Below are positions 9,769 through 18,093 of a stretch of 64,000 nucleotides of DNA, one piece after another. The notes beneath the pieces were generated by a model that saw only the letters and a list, made by a program, of their open reading frames with translations, was not told where the DNA came from and made no database searches. This stretch comes from Pseudomonadota bacterium (GTDB taxonomy: Bacteria > Desulfobacterota > Desulfobulbia > Desulfobulbales > Desulfocapsaceae), in the NCBI GenBank assembly GCA_018817385.1, contig JAHIUA010000033.1:1-64000 (forward strand), in the 5' to 3' direction. The translations under genes were made by a program, and so were the position numbers. The number at the start of each line of letters is the position of its first letter. Within the stretch, counting starts at the first letter, position 1.

Positions 9769-11472
9769 TTATTCTCGTGAGCTTCGTTCACTGCGGCGGA
9801 TGGCGATGAGCAGCCAGATACCGGCTATTGCCGCTCCTAAAAATCCCAACAACCCGAATATGGGTAACCCCCAAAGCTCTGGCCCACGATCTAAGGTCAT
9901 AACGATGGATGAACCGATGATCAGAGCGGCGATAACCACACCCATGGTCATGCGACTGGCAGCACGATCCAGTTGATTGCCAAAATGCTGAAGGCGAGTC
10001 ACATCAACATGCATCTGCAGTCTGCCGCTGCGAGCAGAGCGCAGGAGATGACGCAGATCCTGGGGTAAACCGGTGAAAATATCGAGAGTACCGGCAAGCG
10101 TTTTCCAGCCCCGTTTAACAATGGCGTCAGGGGCATAACGGGCCACCAGGGCCCGACTCAGAAAAGGAGAAAACTCGGCCACCAGATCAAAATCAGGATC
10201 AAGCTGACGCCCCATCCCTTCCAGAGTTATCAGAGACTTAGTCAGCAGCGTCAAGTCAGGCGGCAATGCGAGGTGATACTCTCGAAGCAAGGTGGTCAAA
10301 TCGGTCAGTATGGTACTGATATTGAGTTGCTTCAGCGGCACCCCATGGTACTGATCGACGAGGCTATCAATCTCCAATGCCAGACTGTCCTGATCGATAT
10401 CGATAGCCCCAGCCCCAGCCCAGTCAAGCAGTACATCAACCACCTGATCGGCCTCTCTCTCCACCAGGCCGTGGAGCAGATCCACAACTTGATGCCGGCG
10501 CTCAGCGGACAGACGACCGACCATACCGAAATCAATGAGGGCGATGCGGTTTTCCGGCAGGTAGAAAATATTGCCCTGATGGGGGTCGGCGTGAAAAAAA
10601 CCATCCTCCAGGATCATCTTCAACAGGACCCTGACACCGTTTCGGGCAAGGATCTTCCGATCCAGCCCGGCCTGCTCCGTGGCTTCCAGATCACGACCGG
10701 GGATGCCATTAATCGCTTCCTGGACATTCATCCGTTCGCCGGTCCATTTCCAATACACCCTGGGAATAACAATTTCAGGATGAGAGGTAAAATTATGACT
10801 GATCCGTTCGGCGTTGCGGCATTCCGCTGCCAGATCCAGTTCACGGCGCAGAGACAGGGTGAATTGACGTACCACCTCTCGCGGCCTGAACCTTGACATC
10901 TCCGGGGACTCCGCCTCAACGATCTTGGCCAGGTGCTGCAGGAGCCGCAGATCCGCTTCGATAATCGGTCGGATACCGGGACGTCGCACCTTGACCACTA
11001 CTTCCTCCCCTTCCAACAGCCGGGCGCGGTGGACTTGGGCAATGGACCCCGCAGCCAAGGGCTCGGCAACCAACTCAGCGAAGACCTCTTCCAGATCCCC
11101 ACCCAGATCTTCCTCCAGCTGTTGTCTAATCTGGGCAAACGGCACAGATGGGGCCCGATCCTGCAGTTTCTCAAACTCCACGATCCATTTGGGAGAAAAG
11201 AGATCCATGCGGGTAGCAAGGATCTGCCCCAGCTTGACAAAGGTCGGCCCCATTTCTTCCAAGGCACGCCGGACTTTCGTAGGCGGATCCAATCGTGCCA
11301 GTTCAGCGCCCTCTTTCCAATGCAGCACCTTGCCGGTACGCTCCAAGGCACTGGCCATTCCCAAACGGCGAACCATATCGCTGAAACCGTAGCGAATCAA
11401 GACAGAGGCGATATCGTGGAGCCGCCCCATATCACGGGCAGCGGTCAGGGTTTCCCAGAGAACGGAAGACAT
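9769..11472 (-). CDS. AarF/ABC1/UbiB family kinase-like protein
   Basis: 567-aa atypical kinase of the UbiB/ABC1/ADCK family, linked to isoprenoid quinone biosynthesis or lipid handling. All signatures are present: KLGQ at residues 80-83, the Ala-rich nucleotide loop LAAGSIAQVHRA at 139-150, the catalytic Lys at 161 (VVKVRRPG), HADPHQGN at 294-301 and DFG at 314-316. Two hydrophobic helices near residues 510-560 anchor the C-terminus in the membrane. The start overlaps the preceding gene as TAATG, so the two are translationally linked. No other ubiquinone or menaquinone gene lies nearby. UbiB is the closest functional analogue; a distinct role beside an efflux-type locus is possible. Confidence 0.9.
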   Translation of the reverse strand: MSSVLWETLTAARDMGRLHDIASVLIRYGFSDMVRRLGMASALERTGKVLHWKEGAELARLDPPTKVRRALEEMGPTFVKLGQILATRMDLFSPKWIVEFEKLQDRAPSVPFAQIRQQLEEDLGGDLEEVFAELVAEPLAAGSIAQVHRARLLEGEEVVVKVRRPGIRPIIEADLRLLQHLAKIVEAESPEMSRFRPREVVRQFTLSLRRELDLAAECRNAERISHNFTSHPEIVIPRVYWKWTGERMNVQEAINGIPGRDLEATEQAGLDRKILARNGVRVLLKMILEDGFFHADPHQGNIFYLPENRIALIDFGMVGRLSAERRHQVVDLLHGLVEREADQVVDVLLDWAGAGAIDIDQDSLALEIDSLVDQYHGVPLKQLNISTILTDLTTLLREYHLALPPDLTLLTKSLITLEGMGRQLDPDFDLVAEFSPFLSRALVARYAPDAIVKRGWKTLAGTLDIFTGLPQDLRHLLRSARSGRLQMHVDVTRLQHFGNQLDRAASRMTMGVVIAALIIGSSIVMTLDRGPELWGLPIFGLLGFLGAAIAGIWLLIAIRRSERSSRE

Positions 11473-12140
11473 TATTGTTCCTTCCTTTTGCTGCCTGTTT
11501 TATTGAGTGCTTCAACTGTACCCTCGAAAAAACCAGCGGTGGCCTGTGACAGTTGTTCTCCCACCTTCAAAGCCGTGTCGGCACCACTAGTTACACCTCT
11601 TCTGACATCTTGTTCCAATTGTCGGGTCAGCGTCTCAAACACCTTTTGGGCCGCTTTACCGGCCGCGGTACCCCTGGTACGGCCATGTCGTGCCAGATCG
11701 CCAAGCACATCCCTTGCCGCCCCATCCGAGGTCTTGGCCAATCCTGTTACAACATCCAGAACCATATCTTCCAAGACAAGCAGCTCATCGAGCGCCCGCT
11801 TGCAATCATGGCTGCCAAACTCCTTTATACGACCTGCAGCTTCTTCGATTGACAACTTGGAAGCCTCTGCTGTTTTCGCCAGTGCCTCATCCACACCAGC
11901 CATTGCCTCCCGCAGGGAGTATTTGACCTTACCATCCTTTTCTTTTGCAGCAACACTTGCACCCTGCACTACCGCCTGAACGACTTCCCGCATCTTTTTC
12001 CCATCCAGCTGCCCAGCGCTCAGCGCCATCAAGGTGATGTTCCGCACATTTTCATGGACGTTCTCCCCGTCTGTTAGGGCAATACGTATCTCATTTTCTG
12101 TTTTTCGATTCTGATTCCCCTGAGTTGTCTGTTCACTCAT
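11472..12140 (-). CDS. helical protein of unknown function
   Basis: 222-aa soluble protein, rich in Ala, Glu and Lys, predicted almost entirely helical, with no signal peptide or membrane segment. Long amphipathic stretches (about residues 55-120 and 150-215) resemble phasin-like or DUF6781-type proteins, but the family assignment is from memory and weak. The start at 12140 is set by an excellent ribosome binding site (GGAGAGGGAA just before ATG); the longer frame to 12287 has none. It overlaps the AarF-like gene (TAATG) and probably works with it. The function is not recognised. Confidence 0.75.
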   Translation of the reverse strand: MSEQTTQGNQNRKTENEIRIALTDGENVHENVRNITLMALSAGQLDGKKMREVVQAVVQGASVAAKEKDGKVKYSLREAMAGVDEALAKTAEASKLSIEEAAGRIKEFGSHDCKRALDELLVLEDMVLDVVTGLAKTSDGAARDVLGDLARHGRTRGTAAGKAAQKVFETLTRQLEQDVRRGVTSGADTALKVGEQLSQATAGFFEGTVEALNKTGSKRKEQ

Positions 12141-12364
12141 TTCCCTCTCCTCTGCAGATTTACTGGCCAGCGCCCTATATAGAGAACTAAAAAGACCTGA
12201 CGATACTGTCCAGGTACTCTTCCAGGGTTGATCTTTCAGACTGGGGGGGCCCAAAAAAAGTCTTTTTTTCCATTGAGTCAAATACAACTCCAGCTTGCTG
12301 TATCAGGCACGACCCAGAGAAGACAAAGAACAATTCCTTGCATTTTCAAATGGTTAAGAAAAAA

Positions 12365-12994
12365 TTACAGCTCAAGCAGTCCCTTAAAGAGAATATCCAA
12401 AATCACATCAGGATTCTCAGGATAGGGATGCCTCTCTGGGGCGTCCAACCAGAGAAGGAGAAAAGTAGTAGTGAGACTGCTCAGGGAAACGGCAAGGTAG
12501 TATGGTTCTACAATTTCCCGAAATCGGTGTTTTTCTATTCCTAACTCAAAAATCAGGGCAAGTTTTTGCAGAACCAGTTCATATTGTTCTCGGATCTCCC
12601 TATCCAGACCCGCATTGATATTGAAGCTTACCCCTCGCGTTTCAGCAAAATAGAGGCGAACAATGGAGGCCCGGTCCATAACAACTGCCGCCTTGGTCCG
12701 TATGTAATTTCGCAGTTTTTCAATTTCATCATCTCCCTCTTCCATGGCTTTGACCAGGGCCTCATGAAACCTTTCTGATTCTTCCATGATAAGGGTTTTA
12801 TAGAGGGCCTCTTTGTTTTTAAAAAGCTTGTAGAACGTCCCTATGGCAAACTCAGCTCGCTCCGCTATCTCCTGTATGGAAACGTTGTGATAGCCTTTCT
12901 CCGAAAAAAGCTGCAAAGAGGCAGCAAGTATCTCTTGCCGCTGCCTGAGTTTCTCCCTTTGTCGACGCGAGAGTTTTTTCTCCAATATTTCCAA
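12365..12994 (-). CDS. TetR/AcrR family transcriptional regulator
   Basis: 209-aa one-component repressor. The TetR helix-turn-helix is at residues about 18-65 (AASLQLFSEKGYHNVSIQEI followed by AERAEFAIGTFYKLFKNKEAL). The C-terminal part is a helical ligand-binding domain with no recognisable ligand. It is the first gene of the minus-strand group TetR - helical protein - AarF-like kinase - dead efflux pump. TetR proteins commonly control such exporters, so the pump was probably its target before decay; this is inference. The 225-base gap to the next gene suggests a separate promoter for the genes downstream of it. Confidence 0.92.
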   Translation of the reverse strand: MEILEKKLSRRQREKLRQRQEILAASLQLFSEKGYHNVSIQEIAERAEFAIGTFYKLFKNKEALYKTLIMEESERFHEALVKAMEEGDDEIEKLRNYIRTKAAVVMDRASIVRLYFAETRGVSFNINAGLDREIREQYELVLQKLALIFELGIEKHRFREIVEPYYLAVSLSSLTTTFLLLWLDAPERHPYPENPDVILDILFKGLLEL

Positions 12995-13415
12995 GTCTCC
13001 GTTTGAGTGAATGGCCTAACTGACCCACAAGAAGTCGAATACCAGATTCACAATGTGACGAACTATTCACATAATACAATGCAACTATTTGGCGGTCAAG
13101 GCAAGTTTTCTAAAAACATTTGATACAACTTCTCAATATAGTAACAGATAAAAGACAAGAGGCTTATCCAGCAGCAGGTTGTTCCTGCCCAGACATGCTT
13201 GCCAGCCAACCCTCTCCAAGCATGCGATATTGCATTGTCCTCTTGTTTATGATATTTTCCCGAAAGGACTCATTGCTTCCCCCTGGAACATCACCATGGT
13301 GACAATCCGTCTCCAGTTGCAGCACCAAGCTATGTTTATACGAAAACGCCTGTGAACTCTGACCTAGGCCAAGGTCCAAAGGTTTCTATGTCGGACTCAA
13401 TTAAGGTAATATCAA
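12995..13415. promoter_or_regulatory. divergent intergenic region with candidate operator
   Basis: About 420 bases separate the divergent TetR gene and the 546-aa gene. The imperfect dyad TGTGA-N8-TCACA at 13054-13071 lies about 60 bases upstream of the TetR start and is a candidate autoregulatory operator (it has CRP-like half sites but the wrong spacing for CRP). CACCATGGTG near 13290 is a perfect 10-base palindrome of unknown meaning. No gene is visible here. Confidence 0.3.
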
Positions 13416-15056
13416 GTGGCAAAGAAAATGAGAACAGCAGTACACCCAAGCCATTCCTTTCTTTACGGGATTCACAAGCCTGCCTATAACGTCGCCAACC
13501 AGAGAGGGCAGAAAAAGATCGAGGAACTGGGGAGGACTGTCTCCGGCACTCCCCTTACGAACCAAGGCAATTTCCCGGACGGCCCGCTCCATGTCTCAGG
13601 GGCGGACTGGATTTTCGAAATCCCCAACCCCCTGCCCTTTCGCGGCACCACCTTTATCGACAAGGAGTGGGCCGATGCCAGTGCGGACCATCCCCAGCGT
13701 ATACACCTGGTGGAGCAAGAGCCACTTTCTCTGAGCACAGTCCTCAGTAAAGAACAAATCCCGCTCACCCTCTTGGACAAACTGCCTCGTCCCCTGCTGC
13801 TGGCCCTGGCCACCGGCTCAACGGATCCGAACGATCTGATCCGACTCGCCGAGCTTGCCTGTTGCCTGCAAAAAGACGAACGCGGCGTCCCCATTGGACT
13901 CATCTATAACGACGATGACCGGGGACGCAATCGGGCCCGCATCAGTGACCATGAGCTGTTTGAGGCAGTAGCCAACAACCCCGCCCTTCCCGACACCTAC
14001 AAGGAGATAATGGTCCTGCGCCCAGGCGCTCAGGGCGGTAGTGAAATCGTCGGGGAGTATGCGGTGGAAGATGAGACCCATGTCTTTGAATACCTCAGAC
14101 GCAACTCCTATATTGCCGGAGGCCATTATGCAGCCAACATGGCCGATGATGCCATCCGTTATTCCATTGGCAGCTTATCAAAAAACGATATGGAAGGATT
14201 ACGTCACCTCTACTACCAGCGCACCTTTATTCGCCTGGCCGACCATCTGGGGCTTGCATATGGTACAGAACAGAGAACGCTCTCTGTTGATGAAATGGAA
14301 GGATTACGAAAGAAAATCATAGAGAGAATCAGCAAGGACAGCTCACTGGATTACACAGCAACGCTCTGGGGCTGGAATTTCGGCTTTGACTATGCTCCCA
14401 CCGGATACCGCCTCCATGCCTCACATCAACAGATTCATCAGCAATACGCCATGCTGCCGGAGGAGGTTGATACCTATTGCGGTGATCCGCTCAAGGCCTG
14501 TGGAACTATGGCCGCATTTGGCTGCGGCGATATGGTTGCTGAGGTAATACAGGACTATGGAGAGGAGACGGGTAAGGATTTCTTTACTGATTATCTGGCC
14601 TGTATCCGCAACAATGTACGAATGGATGGTCGCAGCGACCTGGAGTCAAACCTGATCATCTGGGAAGATGAACATGCCATGCTCTTTGTTCCCAAGGCCC
14701 AGACCTCACAATGGGAGCTGCAACTCATGGCTCTTCAGGACCAAAATGGTGCAGCGGTGGGTAATATCCTCGAGGCGGATACAGCAACCAGGGCAGCACT
14801 TAATTATGGCATATTCCTGGCTCAGAAATCCCTCGCCGCCTTAGGTGCACGAATGGTCACCTCCATCGAATATCCCAAGCGGCTGGGCAACAAAGGAGAA
14901 AAAGGACAGCACCTGCTCTATGCCTTTCTCCCCCGACTGCCGCAATCACCAGGGGCATTCAGCGAAGCACAACTTCGTTTTATAAACGGCCACTATCCGG
15001 AAGACTTTGCAGCTGTATGCCGGCAACAGCTCAGGCAGTTATCGCATATCGAATAA
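13416..15056 (+). CDS. conserved-looking protein of unknown function, 546 aa
   Basis: Large soluble protein with no signal peptide or membrane helix. The GTG start at 13416 has AAGG about 9 bases upstream; ATG 13428 is an alternative. The composition and the continuous long frame indicate a real gene. The segment YAPTGYRLHASHQQIHQQYA (about residues 329-348) has the spaced histidines and aromatic context of HIT-superfamily nucleotidyl transferases such as galT or ATP adenylyltransferase, and the C-terminal quarter (ALNYGIFLAQKSLAALGARM) is helical. The HIT relation is a weak suggestion only. It is followed by the convergent fliW gene and has no informative operon partner. Confidence 0.75.
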   Translation: MAKKMRTAVHPSHSFLYGIHKPAYNVANQRGQKKIEELGRTVSGTPLTNQGNFPDGPLHVSGADWIFEIPNPLPFRGTTFIDKEWADASADHPQRIHLVEQEPLSLSTVLSKEQIPLTLLDKLPRPLLLALATGSTDPNDLIRLAELACCLQKDERGVPIGLIYNDDDRGRNRARISDHELFEAVANNPALPDTYKEIMVLRPGAQGGSEIVGEYAVEDETHVFEYLRRNSYIAGGHYAANMADDAIRYSIGSLSKNDMEGLRHLYYQRTFIRLADHLGLAYGTEQRTLSVDEMEGLRKKIIERISKDSSLDYTATLWGWNFGFDYAPTGYRLHASHQQIHQQYAMLPEEVDTYCGDPLKACGTMAAFGCGDMVAEVIQDYGEETGKDFFTDYLACIRNNVRMDGRSDLESNLIIWEDEHAMLFVPKAQTSQWELQLMALQDQNGAAVGNILEADTATRAALNYGIFLAQKSLAALGARMVTSIEYPKRLGNKGEKGQHLLYAFLPRLPQSPGAFSEAQLRFINGHYPEDFAAVCRQQLRQLSHIE

Positions 15057-15153
15057 GAAATGGTGAATGACAAAGATAAGAAGATATCCCCTCTTCACCA
15101 TTCGGCGTCTAAAGAGTACTTGAATCAAGCGCTGTTCTTGAGACCCTAACGGC

Positions 15154-15585
15154 CTAGTTATCCTGGTTGCTGACTTCTGCAATCCGTCTCTTATTAACCT
15201 TCTGCAGCCCCAGCTGTTCCAGAACATTAATCACCAGTGGGCCACCGACATTGGCACTGATTCCCTCTGAGGAACCTGCGAGCTTCTCTTTTTTGAGCAT
15301 AAGAAATACCCCGATATCAAACGGATTATCTGCCTTGATAATCTCCTGCTCACTGTCATCAAGATAGATATCATAATTCAAATCAAAGGCAGTGGGATCC
15401 ACCAGAGTGAAAGTGATGGTGGGTGTCTGACAGGACTCCAGCCAATATGCTGAAATTTTTCCATCATCCTTGTGAAAAATCCTGAAAGTAGTGTATTCTT
15501 CAAAGCCGGGTATTCCCTTAGGGAATGTAAAGATCTTTTCAGACTGAATCGCCGGTTGCTGTGTCACTCTGCTTTCCATACTCAT
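15154..15585 (-). CDS. fliW: flagellar assembly factor FliW
   Basis: 143-aa cytoplasmic protein that binds flagellin and antagonises the RNA-binding regulator CsrA, tying flagellin translation to filament assembly. Recognised by FPKGIPGFEEYTTFRIF (about residues 21-37), the central beta-barrel pattern and NPFDIGVFLMLKK near residue 93. FliW usually sits beside csrA and flagellin; neither is seen here. A good ribosome binding site (GGGAG, 6 bases before ATG) supports the start. The ATG overlaps the stop of a small upstream frame by ATGA. Its presence implies a flagellated organism with the other genes elsewhere. Confidence 0.93.
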   Translation of the reverse strand: MSMESRVTQQPAIQSEKIFTFPKGIPGFEEYTTFRIFHKDDGKISAYWLESCQTPTITFTLVDPTAFDLNYDIYLDDSEQEIIKADNPFDIGVFLMLKKEKLAGSSEGISANVGGPLVINVLEQLGLQKVNKRRIAEVSNQDN

Positions 15586-15815
15586 GTGAGCTCCCTGGTA
15601 GTAGAAATTAAAATATTGATTTGAGCGAAACGTATGTAGTCTTGCGTACTCTCTCTATCGACACCAAAAACAGTATGCTTTAGTACCTGTACGATTATTT
15701 TTTGAGGCTTTTTTAGAGTAATAATCATCCAGATACGTTCCCTCTCAGAAAGAGAGTACGGCAAAGAGTCCAGGTTCAACTCCCCTGGATTAAGTAAAAA
15801 ATCACCTGCACTCAT
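15582..15815 (-). CDS. possible small upstream gene coupled to fliW
   Basis: 77-codon frame ending in an ATGA overlap with fliW. It occupies the position where csrA often stands, but the sequence does not align with CsrA (no N-terminal MLxLxRK and no VxREE motif). The ribosome binding site is not obvious. It may be a leader frame that couples translation to fliW, or chance. No function can be assigned. Confidence 0.25.
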   Translation of the reverse strand: MSAGDFLLNPGELNLDSLPYSLSERERIWMIITLKKPQKIIVQVLKHTVFGVDRESTQDYIRFAQINILISTTRELT

Positions 15816-15884
15816 CTTCGCACAAGTATCTCAGCAAAGAGTACTTATACAGGGATGCAGCAGTTATTTTCACTGGAGCCACAA

Positions 15885-17117
15885 ATGGACAAAAAAGGAT
15901 TTTTTGGAAACTGGGGCGGGGCCTATATCCCCGAAGTACTTTATCAGACCTTTCAGGAACTGCAGAAAGAATATGATCGCTGCAGACAGGATCCAGCGTT
16001 CTGGGAAGAATACCTGACCCTGATGTCCACCTACTCCTGCCGCCCCACCCCGCTCACTCATGCCGAAAACCTGAGTAACTACTTCGGTGGGGCCCAGATC
16101 TATATCAAACGGGAAGACCTTAACCATACCGGAGCCCATAAGGCCAACAACGTTATGGGCCAGGGCCTGCTGGTAAAGCGGATGGGTAAAAAACGGGTCA
16201 TTGCCGAAACCGGAGCAGGCCAGCATGGTATGGCCACGGCCACCATGGCTGCCAAGTTTGGCCTGGAATGCACCATCTATATGGGTGAAGAGGACGTCCT
16301 GCGCCAGCGCCCCAATGTCTTCTGGATGGAAAAAATGGGGGCCACCGTGATTCCGGTCAAGGACGGATCCCGCACCCTCAAAGATGCCATTAACGAGGCC
16401 TTTCGCGACTGGGTTACCAATGTGGACGACACCCATTATGTCTTTGGCACCGCCTGTGGACCGGCACCTTTCCCCGAAATGGTTTCCTGGTTCCAATCCA
16501 TCATCGGCATTGAGGCAGCGGAGCAGATCATGAAATATCATGGCAAAATGCCGGCTAAGGTCTACGCTTGTGTGGGAGGCGGATCCAACGCCATGGGAAT
16601 TTTCAAACGCTTCCTTGAGGAAAAAGATGTGGAACTGGTAGGTGTTGAGGCAGGCGGACACGGAGCCGACAGCGGCGCCCATGCCATTCGTCTCAACGGA
16701 GGCGATGCCTCTCCCGGAGTGGCTCAGGGGTACAAGACCATGTTCCTCCAGGATGAGGATGGGCAGATGAAACACACCCATTCGGTGGCAGCCGGTCTGG
16801 ACTATGTCGGGGTCTCTCCCATTCTCTCTGACCTGTGGGAGAAAAAACAAGTCCGCTTTGAATCCGCCACAGACGACGAGGTGATGAAGGCCCTGGATCT
16901 GACCATGAAAAAAGAAGGGATCATTCCAGCCCTGGAATCTTCCCATGCCTTTGCCGGAGCCTTCAGAGAAGTGGCTAACCTCTCAGCTGACGATGCCATT
17001 ATCATCAACCAGTCAGGACGCGGCGATAAGGACATCTTCACCATTGCCCATGCCTTTGCAGACCCTTCCTGGAAGAAATTCATCATCGATCGTGGCAAAG
17101 AATACAGCGCCCAATAA
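15885..17117 (+). CDS. trpB: tryptophan synthase beta chain
   Basis: PLP enzyme that joins indole and serine to make tryptophan, forming an alpha2-beta2 complex with TrpA. The 410-aa protein keeps the PLP lysine (K86 in NHTGAHKANN), the catalytic glutamate (E108 in AETGAGQHG), the phosphate-binding VGGGSNAMG loop near 229-237 and the COMM-region spacing of classic TrpB1. ATG 15885 is preferred because GGAG lies 7 bases upstream; ATG 15855 would add ten residues with a poorly placed site. trpA follows after 19 bases. The other trp genes are absent from the window. Confidence 0.97.
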   Translation: MDKKGFFGNWGGAYIPEVLYQTFQELQKEYDRCRQDPAFWEEYLTLMSTYSCRPTPLTHAENLSNYFGGAQIYIKREDLNHTGAHKANNVMGQGLLVKRMGKKRVIAETGAGQHGMATATMAAKFGLECTIYMGEEDVLRQRPNVFWMEKMGATVIPVKDGSRTLKDAINEAFRDWVTNVDDTHYVFGTACGPAPFPEMVSWFQSIIGIEAAEQIMKYHGKMPAKVYACVGGGSNAMGIFKRFLEEKDVELVGVEAGGHGADSGAHAIRLNGGDASPGVAQGYKTMFLQDEDGQMKHTHSVAAGLDYVGVSPILSDLWEKKQVRFESATDDEVMKALDLTMKKEGIIPALESSHAFAGAFREVANLSADDAIIINQSGRGDKDIFTIAHAFADPSWKKFIIDRGKEYSAQ

Positions 17118-17136
17118 CCCCCAAAAGGACCATAGC

Positions 17137-17901
17137 ATGCAGTTAGAACAGCAATTACGCAACAAAAGAAAAGGAAAAGATATTCTCCTCATGACTCACA
17201 TCGTTCTTGGCTATCCGTCCTTTGATGCCAACCGGGAAGTCATCAGGCAGATGGTGGACAACGGAGTGGACTGCATCGAGATGCAGATCCCCTTTTCCGA
17301 ACCCATGGCTGACGGACCGGTCATCCTGAAGGCGAACCAGGATTCCCTTGCTGCCGGGACCAAGGTAGAGGACTGCCTGGCCTTCGGAGCTGAAATGGCT
17401 GAGACATACGACATCCCCTTCCTCTATATGACCTATTACAATATCATCTTCAAATACGGGGAAGAGCCTTTTTTCCAAAGAGCGGCTGAGAGTGGAATAC
17501 AGGGTTTCATCATCCCTGACCTGCCGCCGGAGATGGGGGAATCCTTCCTCGCTCTGGCAGATAGATACCAGGTGGCTCCCATTTTGATCTTTGCACCCAC
17601 CTCCACAAATGAACGCATGCGCGAACTGGCAGGCTACGGTCGTGGTTTTATCTACTGTGCAGCCAGGAGGGGTGTGACGGGGAAAAAATCGGAATTTGGT
17701 CAGGATTTCAATGACTATCTCAATCGTTGTCGTGAAGCAACCACTCTACCGCTGGCAGTGGGATTCGGTATTCAAAGCCGGGAAGACATCGAGGTACTGA
17801 AGGGCAAGGCAGACATGGCAGTCATCGGCTCCCGTACTATCCGCTTGGTAGACAGCGAAGGTCCGGAGGCCGTCGGTCCCTTTATTGCCGGACTGCGATA
17901 A
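17137..17901 (+). CDS. trpA: tryptophan synthase alpha chain
   Basis: Cleaves indole-3-glycerol phosphate to indole and glyceraldehyde-3-phosphate in complex with TrpB. The 254-aa TIM barrel keeps the catalytic pair E48 (IEMQIPF) and D59 (SEPMADGP), matching E49/D60 of the Salmonella enzyme, and the phosphate-binding GFGI loop. ATG 17137 has AAAAGG about 8 bases upstream. Some usually conserved positions differ (SEP for SDP, and a GSRTIRLV C-terminal strand), but the catalytic core is intact, so it is probably active. Confidence 0.95.
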   Translation: MQLEQQLRNKRKGKDILLMTHIVLGYPSFDANREVIRQMVDNGVDCIEMQIPFSEPMADGPVILKANQDSLAAGTKVEDCLAFGAEMAETYDIPFLYMTYYNIIFKYGEEPFFQRAAESGIQGFIIPDLPPEMGESFLALADRYQVAPILIFAPTSTNERMRELAGYGRGFIYCAARRGVTGKKSEFGQDFNDYLNRCREATTLPLAVGFGIQSREDIEVLKGKADMAVIGSRTIRLVDSEGPEAVGPFIAGLR

Positions 17902-18024
17902 CTGACACTTGCATGTCTGGATGGTTGGCCCTGCAGGAAAAAGGTGCTCCCACTCTCAACAGTTCTTTCGTAGGAAAGAACGGAAAAAAGACGAGGAGAG
18001 ATCGAATTAGATAATGGCTCAGCA

Positions 18025-18068
18025 AAACAGTTCATCCGCTTCGTTGTGACGAAGCGGATGAACTGTTT
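18025..18068. terminator. perfect 20-bp hairpin between convergent genes
   Basis: Left arm 18025-18044 and right arm 18049-18068 are exactly complementary (20 of 20) around the loop TGTG. It lies between trpA (plus) and the sigma-54 activator (minus), which converge. Position favours a bidirectional terminator, although a clear U tract is lacking on either side. A perfect stem of this length without U run could also be a repeat element of the REP/MITE kind. Confidence 0.7.
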
Positions 18069-18093
18069 CGAAATCAAGACTTCTCTCCATCTC

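Noticed and set aside
9272-9976. Long plus-strand frame across the decayed efflux locus
   Set aside because: The minus strand reads as HlyD and permease sequence with clear motifs; the plus frame is the antisense shadow.
10273-11979. Large plus-strand frames opposite the AarF-like gene
   Set aside because: They are antisense shadows; the minus strand has all kinase motifs in order.
15582-15815. csrA partner of fliW
   Set aside because: The frame lacks the CsrA N-terminal and VxREE signatures, so it is kept only as an unassigned small frame.
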